Source of the DNA: Hallella bergensis DSM 17361
GTDB taxonomy: Bacteria; Bacteroidota; Bacteroidia; Bacteroidales; Bacteroidaceae
Direction: 5' to 3'
Assembly (NCBI RefSeq): GCF_000160535.1
Contig: NZ_GG704780.1
Coordinates: 22,758-55,325 of the forward strand
Length of the DNA stretch: 32,568 bases
Below the pieces are notes generated by a model. That model had not been told where the DNA came from. It ran no database searches and saw only the letters and a program-made list of their open reading frames with translations. The stretch's first letter is position 1, and each line of letters begins with the position of its first letter. This document shows positions 23,910 through 32,490 of the stretch, piece by piece. Position numbers and translations under genes: made by a program.

Positions 23910-25319
23910 ATGAAAAAAAGTCCTGATGCTTGTTGGGACAGTGCGCTTGCGCTTATCCGTAAGAACGTCACCGATCAAATATATACCACATGGTTTAAGC
24001 CCATTGTCTTTGAGAACTTCGATGAAGCTCGCAAGATGATATTGGTGCAGGTACCCAGCCCGTTCGTGTATGAGTATCTGGAAGAGAACTTTGTGGATTT
24101 GCTCGGCAAGGTTCTGCAACACTGTTTTGGTGCCGGGGTGGGACTGTCTTATCGTGTTGTGACGGACAAGGAGCATAACCTCTCGCAGGATATTGAGGGC
24201 GAACCGGGCGGCGGAATCGACAAGCCATTGCCACGCACTCGGGCTAACCAGGCGCCCACTGTGCTCGATGCTGCCAAGCCACAACAGATTGATCCCCAGC
24301 TGAATCCACATCTCACTTTTTCTAATTACATCGAGGGAAACAGCAACATGCTTCCCCGCTCGGTGGGCATGTCGATTGCCGAGCATCCCAACACGATGCA
24401 GTTCAACCCCATGTTCATCTACGGACCGTCGGGCTGTGGGAAGACCCATCTTGTCAATGCCATAGGCGTCAAGGCCAAGCAGCTCTATCCCCAAAAGCGG
24501 GTGCTGTATATCAGTGCGCGCCTTTTCCAGGTGCAGTACACCAATGCGGTGTTGCAGAACAAACTGAACGACTTTATTGGTTTTTACCAGACAATCGACA
24601 TGCTCATTGTGGATGATATTCAGGAATGGGTGAGTGCTGTCAAGACGCAGGAAACTTTTTTCCATATTTTCAACCACCTCTTTAGAAACGGCAAGCGCAT
24701 CATTCTGGCCTCCGACCGCCCGCCCATCGAGCTCAAGGGCATGCCCGACCGACTGCTCACGCGTTTCTCGTGCGGTCTGATCGCTGAGCTTGAAAAGCCG
24801 AATGAGCAGTTGTGCATCGACATTCTGGAGAGCAAGATTCGTCGGGACGGACTGAATATACCGCACGATGTGGTGCAGTTTATCGCGCAGACCGCCAGTG
24901 GGAGTGTGCGCGATTTGCAGGGTGTGATCAATTCGCTGATGGCCTATTCCATTGTCTATAACTGTGATATAGACATGAGGCTGGCGGAGCGCGTCATCAA
25001 ACGTGCGGTGAAGATAGACGACGAGCCGCTCACCATCGACGATATACTCGACAAGGTGTGCGTGCACTATAATGTCACGGCGGCGCAGGTCAATTCCAAG
25101 AGTCGGAAGCAAGATTTTGTGCGGGCACGACAAGTGTCGATGTATCTTGCGCAGAAATATACCAAGATGCCGGCCAGCCGCATCGGAAAACTGGTTGGCA
25201 ACAGAGATCACTCGACTGTGCTCCACAGCTGTTCGCAAGTGGAGAAAAGGCTGAAAGCCGACAAGGCTTTCGGGGCAGAGCTGAGCAGCATAGAGAATTC
25301 TTTTAAGCTGAAGAAATAA
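23910..25319 (+). CDS. dnaA: Chromosomal replication initiator DnaA
   Basis: 469 residues. DnaA binds the origin, melts it and loads helicase. Domain I (1-85) begins CWDSALALIRKNVTDQIYTTWFKPI; a Pro/Gly-rich linker follows (about 90-135). The AAA+ domain carries Walker A GPSGCGKTH (172-180), Walker B MLIVDDIQ (231-238), the arginine-finger segment RLLTRF (Arg285) and sensor II GSVRDLQG (Arg334). Domain IV holds the DNA-binding signature VGNRDHSTVLHSCSQVEKR (429-447). All functional residues are present. No dnaN, recF or gyrB is next to it. A short tandem repeat lies directly behind the stop. Confidence 0.97.
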   Translation: MKKSPDACWDSALALIRKNVTDQIYTTWFKPIVFENFDEARKMILVQVPSPFVYEYLEENFVDLLGKVLQHCFGAGVGLSYRVVTDKEHNLSQDIEGEPGGGIDKPLPRTRANQAPTVLDAAKPQQIDPQLNPHLTFSNYIEGNSNMLPRSVGMSIAEHPNTMQFNPMFIYGPSGCGKTHLVNAIGVKAKQLYPQKRVLYISARLFQVQYTNAVLQNKLNDFIGFYQTIDMLIVDDIQEWVSAVKTQETFFHIFNHLFRNGKRIILASDRPPIELKGMPDRLLTRFSCGLIAELEKPNEQLCIDILESKIRRDGLNIPHDVVQFIAQTASGSVRDLQGVINSLMAYSIVYNCDIDMRLAERVIKRAVKIDDEPLTIDDILDKVCVHYNVTAAQVNSKSRKQDFVRARQVSMYLAQKYTKMPASRIGKLVGNRDHSTVLHSCSQVEKRLKADKAFGAELSSIENSFKLKK

Positions 25320-25338
25320 TTCAAGCAACGGGTTTCTA

Positions 25339-25410
25339 CATCGACTTTTTTCGGCATCGACTTTTTTCGGCATCGACTTTTTCGGCATCGATTTTTCCGG
25401 CATCGACATT
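25339..25410. repeat. 15-16 bp tandem repeat behind dnaA
   Basis: Units CATCGACTTTTTTCGG at 25339-25354 and 25355-25370 (16 bp), 25371-25385 and 25386-25400 (15 bp, slightly degenerate) and a fifth partial unit from 25401. Two CGACATTCCA units follow. T-rich on the plus strand, 20 nt after the dnaA stop. Confidence 0.88.
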
Positions 25411-25452
25411 CCACGACATTCCACGACTTATAACTACCGTGTAATGCATCGT

Positions 25453-25545
25453 CACTACGCGCCAGCCAAATTATGAATGAATAACGAAGAACGAAGAATC
25501 AACGCGCCAGCCTAATTGTGAATTATGAATTATGAATTTTGAATT
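25453..25545. repeat. Composite heptamer repeat, two cores
   Basis: Cores CACTACGCGCCAGCCAAATT (25453-25472) and CAACGCGCCAGCCTAATT (25500-25517), separated by GAACGAAGAAT purine repeats and followed by TGAATTA heptamers. The repeat runs into the trmB stop codon. Confidence 0.78.
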
Positions 25546-26314
25546 ACTTCGAAGTCTCCAAGCTGCTGCGCTTGCTGCGGCGGTAGCTTCGGTAGTCGTC
25601 GAGTGGTATCTCTACCTCGGGTTCTACCAATGGGGGAGTGTAGGGAAGGTGGAACTGCATGTAACGGATGTTCAGCCCACGTTCCATCCACATTGATTCG
25701 TAATAGGTCTGGATGGTGAGCAAGGGCGAGCCAATCAGAGTTTCGGGTGTATCGTGATACAGGTCTTCCGTGCAGAAGTTCACGGGAAGATTGTTTTTCT
25801 CGACCATGAACTTGGTATAGGTAAAGAGAAAGTTCGAATCGGTTTTCAAATGAATGATGCCACCATCGGTTAAAAATTTGCGATAGCGCTCCATAAAAAA
25901 CGTTGAAGAGAGACGTTTGCGCGGGTTTTTCATCTGCGGGTCTGAAAAGGTGAGCCATATTTCCTGAACCTCATCTTTCGCAAAGAAACGGTCTATCAAC
26001 TCGATTTGAGTTCGCAGGAAGGCCACATTGGGCAGGTTTTGTTCCAAGGCTTGCTTGGCGCCGGTCCACATGCGTGCGCCCTTGATGTCCACGCCAATAA
26101 AATTAATATTGGGGAACAATTTGGCCAGCCCCACGGTGTATTCTCCCTTGCCACAGCCCAATTCCAAAACGATGGGGTTGGGGTTGTGGAAATACTGTTC
26201 TCGCCAATGCCCCTTCATGGGGAATGGCACGTTGTCGATAACGGAATAGGGATACTCGAAGACGTTCTTCATCTTCTTCATCTCTGCAAACTTGACTAAT
26301 TTTCCTTTGCCCAT
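25544..26314 (-). CDS. trmB: tRNA (guanine-N7)-methyltransferase TrmB
   Basis: 256 residues. It methylates N7 of G46 in the tRNA variable loop using S-adenosylmethionine. Seen: motif [17 protein letters not shown] (49-64), [12 protein letters not shown] (72-83), and [19 protein letters not shown] (122-140), which corresponds to the family's catalytic FPDPWPKxxHxKRR region with variations typical of Bacteroidota. The C-terminus is charged ([15 protein letters not shown]) and its stop codon lies inside the repeat. A promoter match is present at 26379-26410. It stands alone between dnaA (+) and a divergent lipoprotein gene. Confidence 0.93.
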   Translation of the reverse strand: MGKGKLVKFAEMKKMKNVFEYPYSVIDNVPFPMKGHWREQYFHNPNPIVLELGCGKGEYTVGLAKLFPNINFIGVDIKGARMWTGAKQALEQNLPNVAFLRTQIELIDRFFAKDEVQEIWLTFSDPQMKNPRKRLSSTFFMERYRKFLTDGGIIHLKTDSNFLFTYTKFMVEKNNLPVNFCTEDLYHDTPETLIGSPLLTIQTYYESMWMERGLNIRYMQFHLPYTPPLVEPEVEIPLDDYRSYRRSKRSSLETSK

Positions 26315-26378
26315 GAGCTCTTATTTTAGGAGATACGGCTTGTTGTATGAGCCTTCTACGCTTATTTATAATGAATTG

Positions 26379-26410
26379 CAAAGGTAAAAAGATTTCCCCA
26401 AACTACCAAT
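26379..26410 (-). promoter_or_regulatory. trmB promoter
   Basis: Minus strand ATTG (26410-26407, one mismatch), 20 nt, TACCTTTG (26386-26379, exact). Confidence 0.6.
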
Positions 26411-26562
26411 GTGGAAGGAGGAAATGTGATTGCGCGAAAGGCGGACTTGTATTGCGCTGAACGGAATGGTTGAAAGGTTGTTTCAGAATGTAATAAAAGA
26501 AATGGCCTTGCGTTATAGAAACAACCGTACTCATGATTTATGTTCCATCCACTATTGATTAC

Positions 26563-27390
26563 ATGTTGAAAACAAAACTCTTTTGTCACATATTTAACGG
26601 TATGTTGTTGGCCGGCATTCTTCTTGGGTCGGTTTCTTGCGGGTCGGACGAACCTTCTCCCGAACCGCCCCTGCCCACTCCGCAATCGTCTTCGCTCCTT
26701 AGAACGGAACGGTGGAAGGATGGGCATGCAGATTATAAATATGATAATAAACGACGTCTTGTTTCCTATGTATCCTACAAGGATCATGTGGTGGAGAGAG
26801 AGGTCAGCTACCAATACGATGTTCATCAGCATCGTATATATTCTGACATGACAGACTATATGCGCTTTCCTGATGCTCCGCTTATCTACAGGGACACGCT
26901 TTTTTTACGGGACGGATTGATAGACAGTGTTTCGGGCGTTATACAGGGTCATACTGTTTACCATTTCAAAATGCAGTATAATCATGACAGACAGCTTGTA
27001 AAAATTAATGTCGAGAATAGGTTTATGGGTAATGGGAATACTTTGAACGAGGAGCATGAATATATTTGGGAACAGGATGACCTGAAGGCTTTTATAAGCA
27101 ACAGTAAACAAGAGACTTTTGAGCACAGAAATTACTTCTATACTTTACTAAGTGCATTTCCGCAATTTGCCATTCCTGCTCCCAATGCCAACCTTTATCC
27201 GTTGCAACGGGTGGGTTATCTGGGCAAGTTGCCGAAGCATTTGGTCCATAGTGAGACCGTTTCTTCTATACGTTCAAATCAGTCTACAACTTATGAATAT
27301 ACGATAGAAAAGGGATTGGTCAAGCAGTACTCGGTATATCTGTCTCCCGAAGTTCCTGTTGCCTCTGTAACATACAAATGGGGGAGGTAA
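26563..27390 (+). CDS. Probable surface lipoprotein, DUF4595-like
   Basis: 275 residues from the ATG at 26563; an ATG ten codons upstream is less likely as it would lengthen the signal peptide unusually. Signal peptide with Cys26 in GSVSCGSDEPSPEP; the acidic residues right after the Cys resemble the lipoprotein export signal that sends lipoproteins to the outer face in Bacteroidota. The -3 residue is Ser, so the lipobox is weak. The body is a series of strands of the form YKYDNKRRLVSY, VSYQYDV, FKMQYNHDRQLVKI, HEYIWEQDDLKAFI and YEYTIEKGLVKQYSV, ending VTYKWGR, which matches my picture of DUF4595 proteins. Function unknown. Lower GC than its neighbours. Confidence 0.75.
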   Translation: MLKTKLFCHIFNGMLLAGILLGSVSCGSDEPSPEPPLPTPQSSSLLRTERWKDGHADYKYDNKRRLVSYVSYKDHVVEREVSYQYDVHQHRIYSDMTDYMRFPDAPLIYRDTLFLRDGLIDSVSGVIQGHTVYHFKMQYNHDRQLVKINVENRFMGNGNTLNEEHEYIWEQDDLKAFISNSKQETFEHRNYFYTLLSAFPQFAIPAPNANLYPLQRVGYLGKLPKHLVHSETVSSIRSNQSTTYEYTIEKGLVKQYSVYLSPEVPVASVTYKWGR

Positions 27391-27555
27391 CTTTTCTGGA
27401 TTGTGATAATCTCTAACCACACAAATTCACGCAGCCGAGAAAGAAAAAACACCAACTTATTTACACGAAAGCGCTGCAACTCACTGACAGAATATTGTGA
27501 TAATCCGGTCGGTGAGCCACAGCGTAACACAGGTATCTTTTAATCAAAGAAAGGA

Positions 27556-28188
27556 TTATATCTGCTGAACGGATGTGCCCCGTTCACGAACTAAATCTTC
27601 ATAGAAATGTGCATGAGCCGACTGCATATAAGGAACTAGCCAAATCAGGCCAATGCCCAGTGAGAGAATGGAAAGCAACAGCCACCCGAGGAAGCTCAGG
27701 TCGAGGATAAACAAGTCCATCTTGTGGCCATCCATGAGCCTCATACTTTCCTCTATGGCTGCATCACAACCCATTTCCTGGTTGTCTCTGTAGACAAAGT
27801 GGGTCATGGCATAAGAGTAGCTTTTAATAAAACCGGGGATGATGAACAGCATCGTCCAGAGGAAAGTGTAGACGCCAACAAGCAATGGAATAAGCAAACT
27901 CTTGCTCCACCAAGGTTTTTTGTATCCGCGAAATATAGAACTGACGGAAACCTGCTCACCGCGTATCAAATCCAGAAACAACACACTTAACGACCATGCC
28001 AGCGGTATAGCAGCGATATAGAACAGAATTGAGATTGTGCTTTCCGCGATATCTTCGTTTAGACTGTTGGTCACAGCACCAATGGCCAAGAATATCAGAT
28101 AGTAAACCAGTGTACAGAGAACAGGTGTTGTCCATCTGGAATTGAGCGATGCGAGCGCCCGGTTTTTGTAATCGTTTGTAGTTCCCAT
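27556..28188 (-). CDS. DUF975 family integral membrane protein
   Basis: 210 residues with about five hydrophobic segments (near 24-44, 54-76, 98-122, 157-180 and a partial one). The family signature is present: IIPGFIKSYSYAMTHFVYRDNQ, then AIEESMRLMDGHKMDLFILDLSFLGW, and IGLIWLVPYMQSAHAHFYEDL near the end. It lies in the cytoplasmic membrane; the role of the family is unknown. It is separated from ilvE upstream by a strong terminator, yet I see no TAnnTTTG promoter in the remaining 25 nt, so its transcription start is unclear. Confidence 0.88.
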   Translation of the reverse strand: MGTTNDYKNRALASLNSRWTTPVLCTLVYYLIFLAIGAVTNSLNEDIAESTISILFYIAAIPLAWSLSVLFLDLIRGEQVSVSSIFRGYKKPWWSKSLLIPLLVGVYTFLWTMLFIIPGFIKSYSYAMTHFVYRDNQEMGCDAAIEESMRLMDGHKMDLFILDLSFLGWLLLSILSLGIGLIWLVPYMQSAHAHFYEDLVRERGTSVQQI

Positions 28189-28213
28189 TCTGTTTAAATT
28201 TTGATTAATAAAA

Positions 28214-28246
28214 AAGTTGTCTTACCAGCTCAAGGTAAAACAACTT
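28214..28246 (-). terminator. ilvE intrinsic terminator
   Basis: AAGTTGTcTTACC (28214-28226) pairs with GGTAAaACAACTT (28234-28246), 12 pairs plus one mismatch and a 7-nt loop; on the minus strand TTTT then ATTA follows. It begins 18 nt after the ilvE stop. Confidence 0.82.
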
Positions 28247-28264
28247 ATATACGATGATGTATGT

Positions 28265-29281
28265 TTATTCAATAACCACTGTGGTCCACCCGTGTTTGTC
28301 CTCAATGGTACCATATTGGATGCCACGCAGGGTGTCGTAGAGCTTCTTGCTCCATGGCCCCGGCTTCTCCCCGAAGTTGTATCGCTTGCCGGTGTCGAGG
28401 TCGTCGAGATAGGATATGGGCGAGATAACGGCTGCCGTGCCACAGGCTCCGGCTTCCTCGAAGGTGTCGAGCTCTTCTTCGGGAACGGGTCGTCGTTCCA
28501 CCTTGAGTCCCAGGTCTTCGGCTATTTGCATAAGGCTCTTGTTTGTGATCGAGGGTAGGATCGAAGTGGATTTTGGGGTGACGTAGGTGTTGTTCTTGAT
28601 ACCAAAGAAGTTGGCCGCACCACATTCGTCTACATATTTCTTTTCCTTGGAGTCGAGATAGAACTCGCTGGCATATCCTTTCTCGTGGGCAATGGCGTTG
28701 GCCTTGAGGGAGGCCGCATAGTTGCCACCCACCTTATATGTGCCTGTGCCGAGGGGAGCGGCACGGTCGTAGTCGCGAACGATGACGTAGGGGTTGCTGG
28801 CAAATCCGCCCTTGAAATAGGGACCAACAGGTGTTACGAAGATAAGGAAACAATATTCTGAAGCCGGGTGCACGCCCACCTGTGCACTTGTACCGATGAG
28901 CAACGGGCGGATATACAGCGTAGCGCCGCTTTCGTAGGTCGGGATGTACTCCTGGTTCAGGCGCACCACCTTCTTCACCATTTCCTCAAACAGTTCGGTG
29001 GAAACCTCCGGCATCATAATGCCACGGCATGTGCTTTGCAGGCGTGCAGCATTTTCGTCCATGCGGAATACGCGCACCTTGCCATCGGGGCATCGGTATG
29101 CCTTCATCCCTTCAAAGGCTTCCTGACCATAATGAAGGCAGGTAGCGGCCATGTGCAGATTGAGATACTCGTCTGAACTCACCTCTATCTCACCCCATTT
29201 TCCATCGCGGTAATTGCAACGTACGTTGTAGTCGGTCTTCATGTAGCCGAAAGACAAATTAGCCCAGTCCAGTTCTTTCAT
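28265..29281 (-). CDS. ilvE: Branched-chain-amino-acid aminotransferase
   Basis: 338 residues from MKELDWANLSFGYMKTDYNV, the usual start of the eukaryote-like BCAT group; a longer frame upstream passes through the promoter. PLP enzyme that interconverts leucine, isoleucine and valine with their 2-oxoacids, using glutamate/2-oxoglutarate. Seen: HYGQEAFEGMKAYR (50-63), YIRPLLIGTSAQVGVHPA (123-140), the PLP Lys183 in GTYKVGGNYAASLKAN, and DECGAANFFGI in the cofactor-phosphate region. Promoter at 29321-29352, terminator right behind. Confidence 0.96.
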   Translation of the reverse strand: MKELDWANLSFGYMKTDYNVRCNYRDGKWGEIEVSSDEYLNLHMAATCLHYGQEAFEGMKAYRCPDGKVRVFRMDENAARLQSTCRGIMMPEVSTELFEEMVKKVVRLNQEYIPTYESGATLYIRPLLIGTSAQVGVHPASEYCFLIFVTPVGPYFKGGFASNPYVIVRDYDRAAPLGTGTYKVGGNYAASLKANAIAHEKGYASEFYLDSKEKKYVDECGAANFFGIKNNTYVTPKSTSILPSITNKSLMQIAEDLGLKVERRPVPEEELDTFEEAGACGTAAVISPISYLDDLDTGKRYNFGEKPGPWSKKLYDTLRGIQYGTIEDKHGWTTVVIE

Positions 29282-29320
29282 AATGACAGTGATTTTAAAG
29301 TTTTTACTTCTGATATGATG

Positions 29321-29352
29321 CAAAAGTACGAATAATAATAAGGTATTGCAAC
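29321..29352 (-). promoter_or_regulatory. ilvE promoter
   Basis: Minus strand GTTG (29352-29349, one mismatch), 20 nt, TACTTTTG (29328-29321, exact). It lies between the xseB stop and ilvE. Confidence 0.65.
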
Positions 29353-29367
29353 TTTTAGAAGGGTTTT

Positions 29368-29559
29368 CTATTCTTCTGACAATATTTTCTGTATCTCGGC
29401 ATCGGTTTTGGTCAGCCGTTCCTTGCAAAGCTTGATGAGTTGCTGTGCTTTTTTCAGTTGCTTGGACATTTCGTCGATGTCGAGTTCGTTGTTTTCCAGC
29501 TTCTCCACAATATCTTCCAATTGGCGGATAGCCTCTTCATACTTGGTTTCTGTAGCCAT
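29368..29559 (-). CDS. xseB: Exodeoxyribonuclease VII small subunit
   Basis: 63 residues, the usual size for XseB. It shows the family pattern YEEAIRQLEDIVEKLENNELDIDEMSKQLKKAQQLIKLCKERL, two helices that pack on the XseA coiled coil. The complex degrades single-stranded DNA from both ends. It lies 41 nt behind xseA on the same strand, so the two are one transcript. Confidence 0.93.
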   Translation of the reverse strand: MATETKYEEAIRQLEDIVEKLENNELDIDEMSKQLKKAQQLIKLCKERLTKTDAEIQKILSEE

Positions 29560-29600
29560 GGTTTGTTTGTTGTTATATGATTGGGTGAAATGGGGAGCAG

Positions 29601-30899
29601 TTATCGGACAATTGATATGATTCTTCCATTCTCCACTTGGGTTTCTATCTCATCGCCCGCCTTGACTTCAGAGACATCGCGCACGGCTTTTCCCTTATGC
29701 AGTGTGATGCTGTAGCCTCTTTTCAGCAGAGTGTGTGGGTCGAGTGCTTTGAGTCTGATGTCCAATTGTTCAAGGTGATTGTTTTCCCGGGTGATGCGTC
29801 TTGCTATTGCGGGTCGTATGTTGGTGCAGATGAGTTGAAGGCGATGTCGGTTTTGGGTCAGGCGGTTGCCAATCAGCGAAACCATTTGTGCGGCGAGGCG
29901 GTCGAGTCGCGCTTCCTGCCGCGTTTTGACCAAGGAGAAGAGCATGGGTATGCGGTCGGCACAGCGGTTGAGCCTGTTGCGCTGCCGCTCCATGCGTTGC
30001 CCGACGCATGTGACAATTCGGTCTTGACAGTTGCCGATATGTGTCCAAACGTTGGCGAGGTTGCCAATGAGAAACGCCGCAGCCGCTGTGGGGGTCTTGA
30101 CGCGGGTGTTCGACACCATGTCGAGGATGCTCTCGTCACGCTCATGCCCAATGCCGGTAATGACGGGCAATGGGAAATTGGCCACGTTTTCGGCCAACAG
30201 GAGCGTGTCGAAGCCGCTCATGTCGGCCGTGGCACCGCCTCCCCGTATAATCACCACCGCATCAAACTGTTGTGCCTGAGCGTTGATGTCGTTGAGTGCC
30301 GCAATAATGCTATGCTCCACCTGCTCGCCTTGCATGACGGCGGGGAAGAGTTTGGGGTAGAAGACAAAGCCGTAGTCGTTGGTTTCAAGTTGATTGCAGA
30401 AGTCGCCGTAGCCGGCTGCATGCTCGCTGGAGATAACGGCGATGCGCTGGGCAAACATCGGGATGGAGAGCTCTTTCTGCATGTCGAAAATGCCCTGTTC
30501 CTTGAGTTGCCGGATAATCTCGAGTCGTTTGCGGGCCATGTCGCCCATAGTGTAGGTGGGGTCGATATCTTGTACAATCCACGAAAAGCCGTATGCTTCG
30601 TGGAAATTGACCGTGACCAGTAGCAAAACCTTCATGCCGGCATGAAGCGGTTGTCCGGTGATTTGTTCAAACTTGGGTCTCAGCCGTGTCCATTGGGTTT
30701 TCCAGCACTTGGCCGAAGCCCGTGCCACGGGGGTGGCCGAGAAAAGATCTTTCTGAATGAGCTCCATGTAGCAGTGGCCGCGAACTTCACGCGCCTCCGA
30801 CAGTTCAGCTTCCACCCAATAGGCAGAGCTAAGCGTTGTCTCCAGCACACCGCGCACGAGTGAGTTGAGTTCAAAAAGTGTTAGTCTCGTTTGACTCAT
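29601..30899 (-). CDS. xseA: Exodeoxyribonuclease VII large subunit
   Basis: 432 residues. N-terminal OB-fold (about 1-105: LTLFELNSLVRGVLE.. WVEAELSEAREVRGHCYMELIQKD) followed by the catalytic domain with IAVISSEHAAGYGDF, VVIIRGGGATADMSGFD and PVITGIGHERDESILDMVSNTRVKTPTAAAAFL (about 240-275), then a long helical region and the C-terminal domain with LKRGYSITLHKGKAVRDVSEV. The catalytic subunit of ExoVII, cutting single-stranded DNA into oligonucleotides. Its leader is an almost pure purine tract (minus strand) that begins inside the 3' end of the protease gene upstream, 112 nt away. Confidence 0.95.
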   Translation of the reverse strand: MSQTRLTLFELNSLVRGVLETTLSSAYWVEAELSEAREVRGHCYMELIQKDLFSATPVARASAKCWKTQWTRLRPKFEQITGQPLHAGMKVLLLVTVNFHEAYGFSWIVQDIDPTYTMGDMARKRLEIIRQLKEQGIFDMQKELSIPMFAQRIAVISSEHAAGYGDFCNQLETNDYGFVFYPKLFPAVMQGEQVEHSIIAALNDINAQAQQFDAVVIIRGGGATADMSGFDTLLLAENVANFPLPVITGIGHERDESILDMVSNTRVKTPTAAAAFLIGNLANVWTHIGNCQDRIVTCVGQRMERQRNRLNRCADRIPMLFSLVKTRQEARLDRLAAQMVSLIGNRLTQNRHRLQLICTNIRPAIARRITRENNHLEQLDIRLKALDPHTLLKRGYSITLHKGKAVRDVSEVKAGDEIETQVENGRIISIVR

Positions 30900-30901
30900 A
30901 G

Positions 30902-31035
30902 CAAACTCCCATTCCTCATTCTTCCCTCTTCATTCTTCCCTCTTCCCTCTTCACTTATCTCTCCTCTCTTCATTCTTCCCTCTTCATTCTTCATTCTCCT
31001 CTCTTCTCTCTTCACTTCCTCTTTCCCTCTTCATA
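30902..31035 (-). repeat. Purine-only simple repeat (GAAGAG/GAATGAAG type)
   Basis: The plus strand is almost entirely pyrimidine; the minus strand reads GAAGAGGGAAGAATGAAG-like units. It forms the gap between the S8 protease and xseA and extends into the protease's last codons. It resembles the purine part of the composite repeats at 9761-9788 and 22676-22724. Confidence 0.8.
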
Positions 31036-32406
31036 CGCTTTCCAATAGTCAGGTATGCCATAGCCGTAGATGTTGTCGGGATAATCGGCGCGGTCAGCAG
31101 ATTTGCGCACCAAGTCCATAATCTCGATGGCAGTTTTATGGGGCAGAGCCTGCCACAGGCATGTTACCATACCACAGGTGATGGGGGAAGCAAATGAAGT
31201 GCCATTGGCCGTGGTGATGACGCCGGAACCATCGATAACGGTTGACTGCACACCTTGTGCGGCCACGTCCGGCTTCACTCGCCCGTCTGCCGAAGGGCCT
31301 ACCGAACTGAACGTAGCGTTCACGCTGTCGGCGCTCAGGGCAGCAACGGCCAGGATATTCGTGGCATCTGCCGGACAGTTGGTGCGCTTCCACGTACTCC
31401 GTCCCGCGTTCCCGGCACTGTTAACCAGTATCATACCCTTGCCGGCCATCATGGAAGCCGTTCGCGAAATGAGCGTAGTCTTGCCGTCTTGCTCACGGTA
31501 TTTATGGTTGGTTGATTCGTCATCAAACTTGAAGTAACCGAGCGAAGAGTTCACCACGTCTGCCCCAACGGAGTCGGCATACTCAGCTGCCTGAGCCCAA
31601 TAGTCTTCCTCAGCCAGGCTCTCGGTGCGACCATCCTCACTCCTGAGAAGCAGGAACGAGGCGTGGGGTGCTGTGCCAACAAATTTCCCCTCGATGTTGG
31701 CACCAATATCCGAGAGCACCATCGTGCCATGGTCAAGCTCGTCGTACAGGTTGGCGGTGTATGGATAGACAAAGTCGCGCTGCCCGATGATGTTCACATT
31801 CTTGAAGTAATCGATGCGGTTGACATTCATATAGCCACCGTCGATGATGGCAATGAGCATGCCGTCGCCCCGGAATCCCGCTTCGTGCAACTTCAGACCG
31901 TTCAGCATTTCGATTTGATGCCGGCCGCGTCCATAGCGATGTGTGCTGACTTCCCGCATGGCAGCCGAGTCTGCTACCACCGAGTCGGGTTTCTCAAGGT
32001 GGATAGAATCGGGTGTGGAAAACACCTTGACGCATTGGGTTACAAATGGAAATTGAGCCAGTTGGGGTAACAAACTCTCTTTCTCCGACTTGATGAGAAC
32101 CGTGTTATTCCACTTGCTCCCGCCTATAACCTGCAGTCCTTCCTTGGTCAGTTTGTTGATATATTTTTCGGATAATGGTAAGTCCGTGGAGTCGAGAGGC
32201 AGGTTTTGCTTTCTCCTTCGCTGGAGCGACTTCTCGGATAAGAATTTCTCCGGATGTTTCAGCGAGTATGCCGAGCCCTTTTTATCTTTCAGACTTACCC
32301 TGAATATACTGAATTGGCCGTCGGGATAGGGCACTTTGGCTCTGTCTTGAGCCGACGTTGTCATGATGCCTGCTGCAAACAGGGAAAGAAGTAGTATTTT
32401 TTTCAT
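31012..32406 (-). CDS. Exported subtilisin-like serine protease (S8 family)
   Basis: 464 residues. Signal peptide 1-19 (cleavage after TTSA), a prodomain-like region to about 165, then the peptidase domain: catalytic Asp189 in IAIIDGGY, His226 in DHGTMV, oxyanion Asn333 in NSAGNAG and Ser404 in NGTSFASP. The Asp motif is DGG where most subtilases have DTG or DSG. No C-terminal T9SS sorting domain is present: the chain ends shortly after the peptidase domain (DYWKAYEEGKRK), so it is probably periplasmic. It has an exact promoter and heads a unit with xseA and xseB. The last six residues are encoded by the purine repeat. Confidence 0.92.
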   Translation of the reverse strand: MKKILLLSLFAAGIMTTSAQDRAKVPYPDGQFSIFRVSLKDKKGSAYSLKHPEKFLSEKSLQRRRKQNLPLDSTDLPLSEKYINKLTKEGLQVIGGSKWNNTVLIKSEKESLLPQLAQFPFVTQCVKVFSTPDSIHLEKPDSVVADSAAMREVSTHRYGRGRHQIEMLNGLKLHEAGFRGDGMLIAIIDGGYMNVNRIDYFKNVNIIGQRDFVYPYTANLYDELDHGTMVLSDIGANIEGKFVGTAPHASFLLLRSEDGRTESLAEEDYWAQAAEYADSVGADVVNSSLGYFKFDDESTNHKYREQDGKTTLISRTASMMAGKGMILVNSAGNAGRSTWKRTNCPADATNILAVAALSADSVNATFSSVGPSADGRVKPDVAAQGVQSTVIDGSGVITTANGTSFASPITCGMVTCLWQALPHKTAIEIMDLVRKSADRADYPDNIYGYGIPDYWKAYEEGKRK

Positions 32407-32431
32407 GAGAATATTTACCTATTATTTATTG

Positions 32432-32463
32432 CAAAAGTAGTGTGAAAAAGGCGGAACTCCAAA
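32432..32463 (-). promoter_or_regulatory. S8 protease promoter
   Basis: Minus strand TTTG (32463-32460), 20 nt, TACTTTTG (32439-32432): exact consensus, 26 nt before the ATG. Confidence 0.8.
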
Positions 32464-32472
32464 TCTTTTTCG

Positions 32473-32480
32473 TACTTTTG
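32473..32480 (+). promoter_or_regulatory. -7 box of the MATE-type gene
   Basis: TACTTTTG, an exact -7 match 11 nt before the ATG. No TTTG stands at the right distance upstream. The predicted transcript would have a very short leader. Confidence 0.55.
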
Positions 32481-32490
32481 CAAGAGCTCT

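Noticed and set aside
23865..25424. 519-codon minus-strand open frame
   Set aside because: Antisense shadow of dnaA running through the tandem repeat, which gives a low-complexity Lys/Ser/Met/Pro start.
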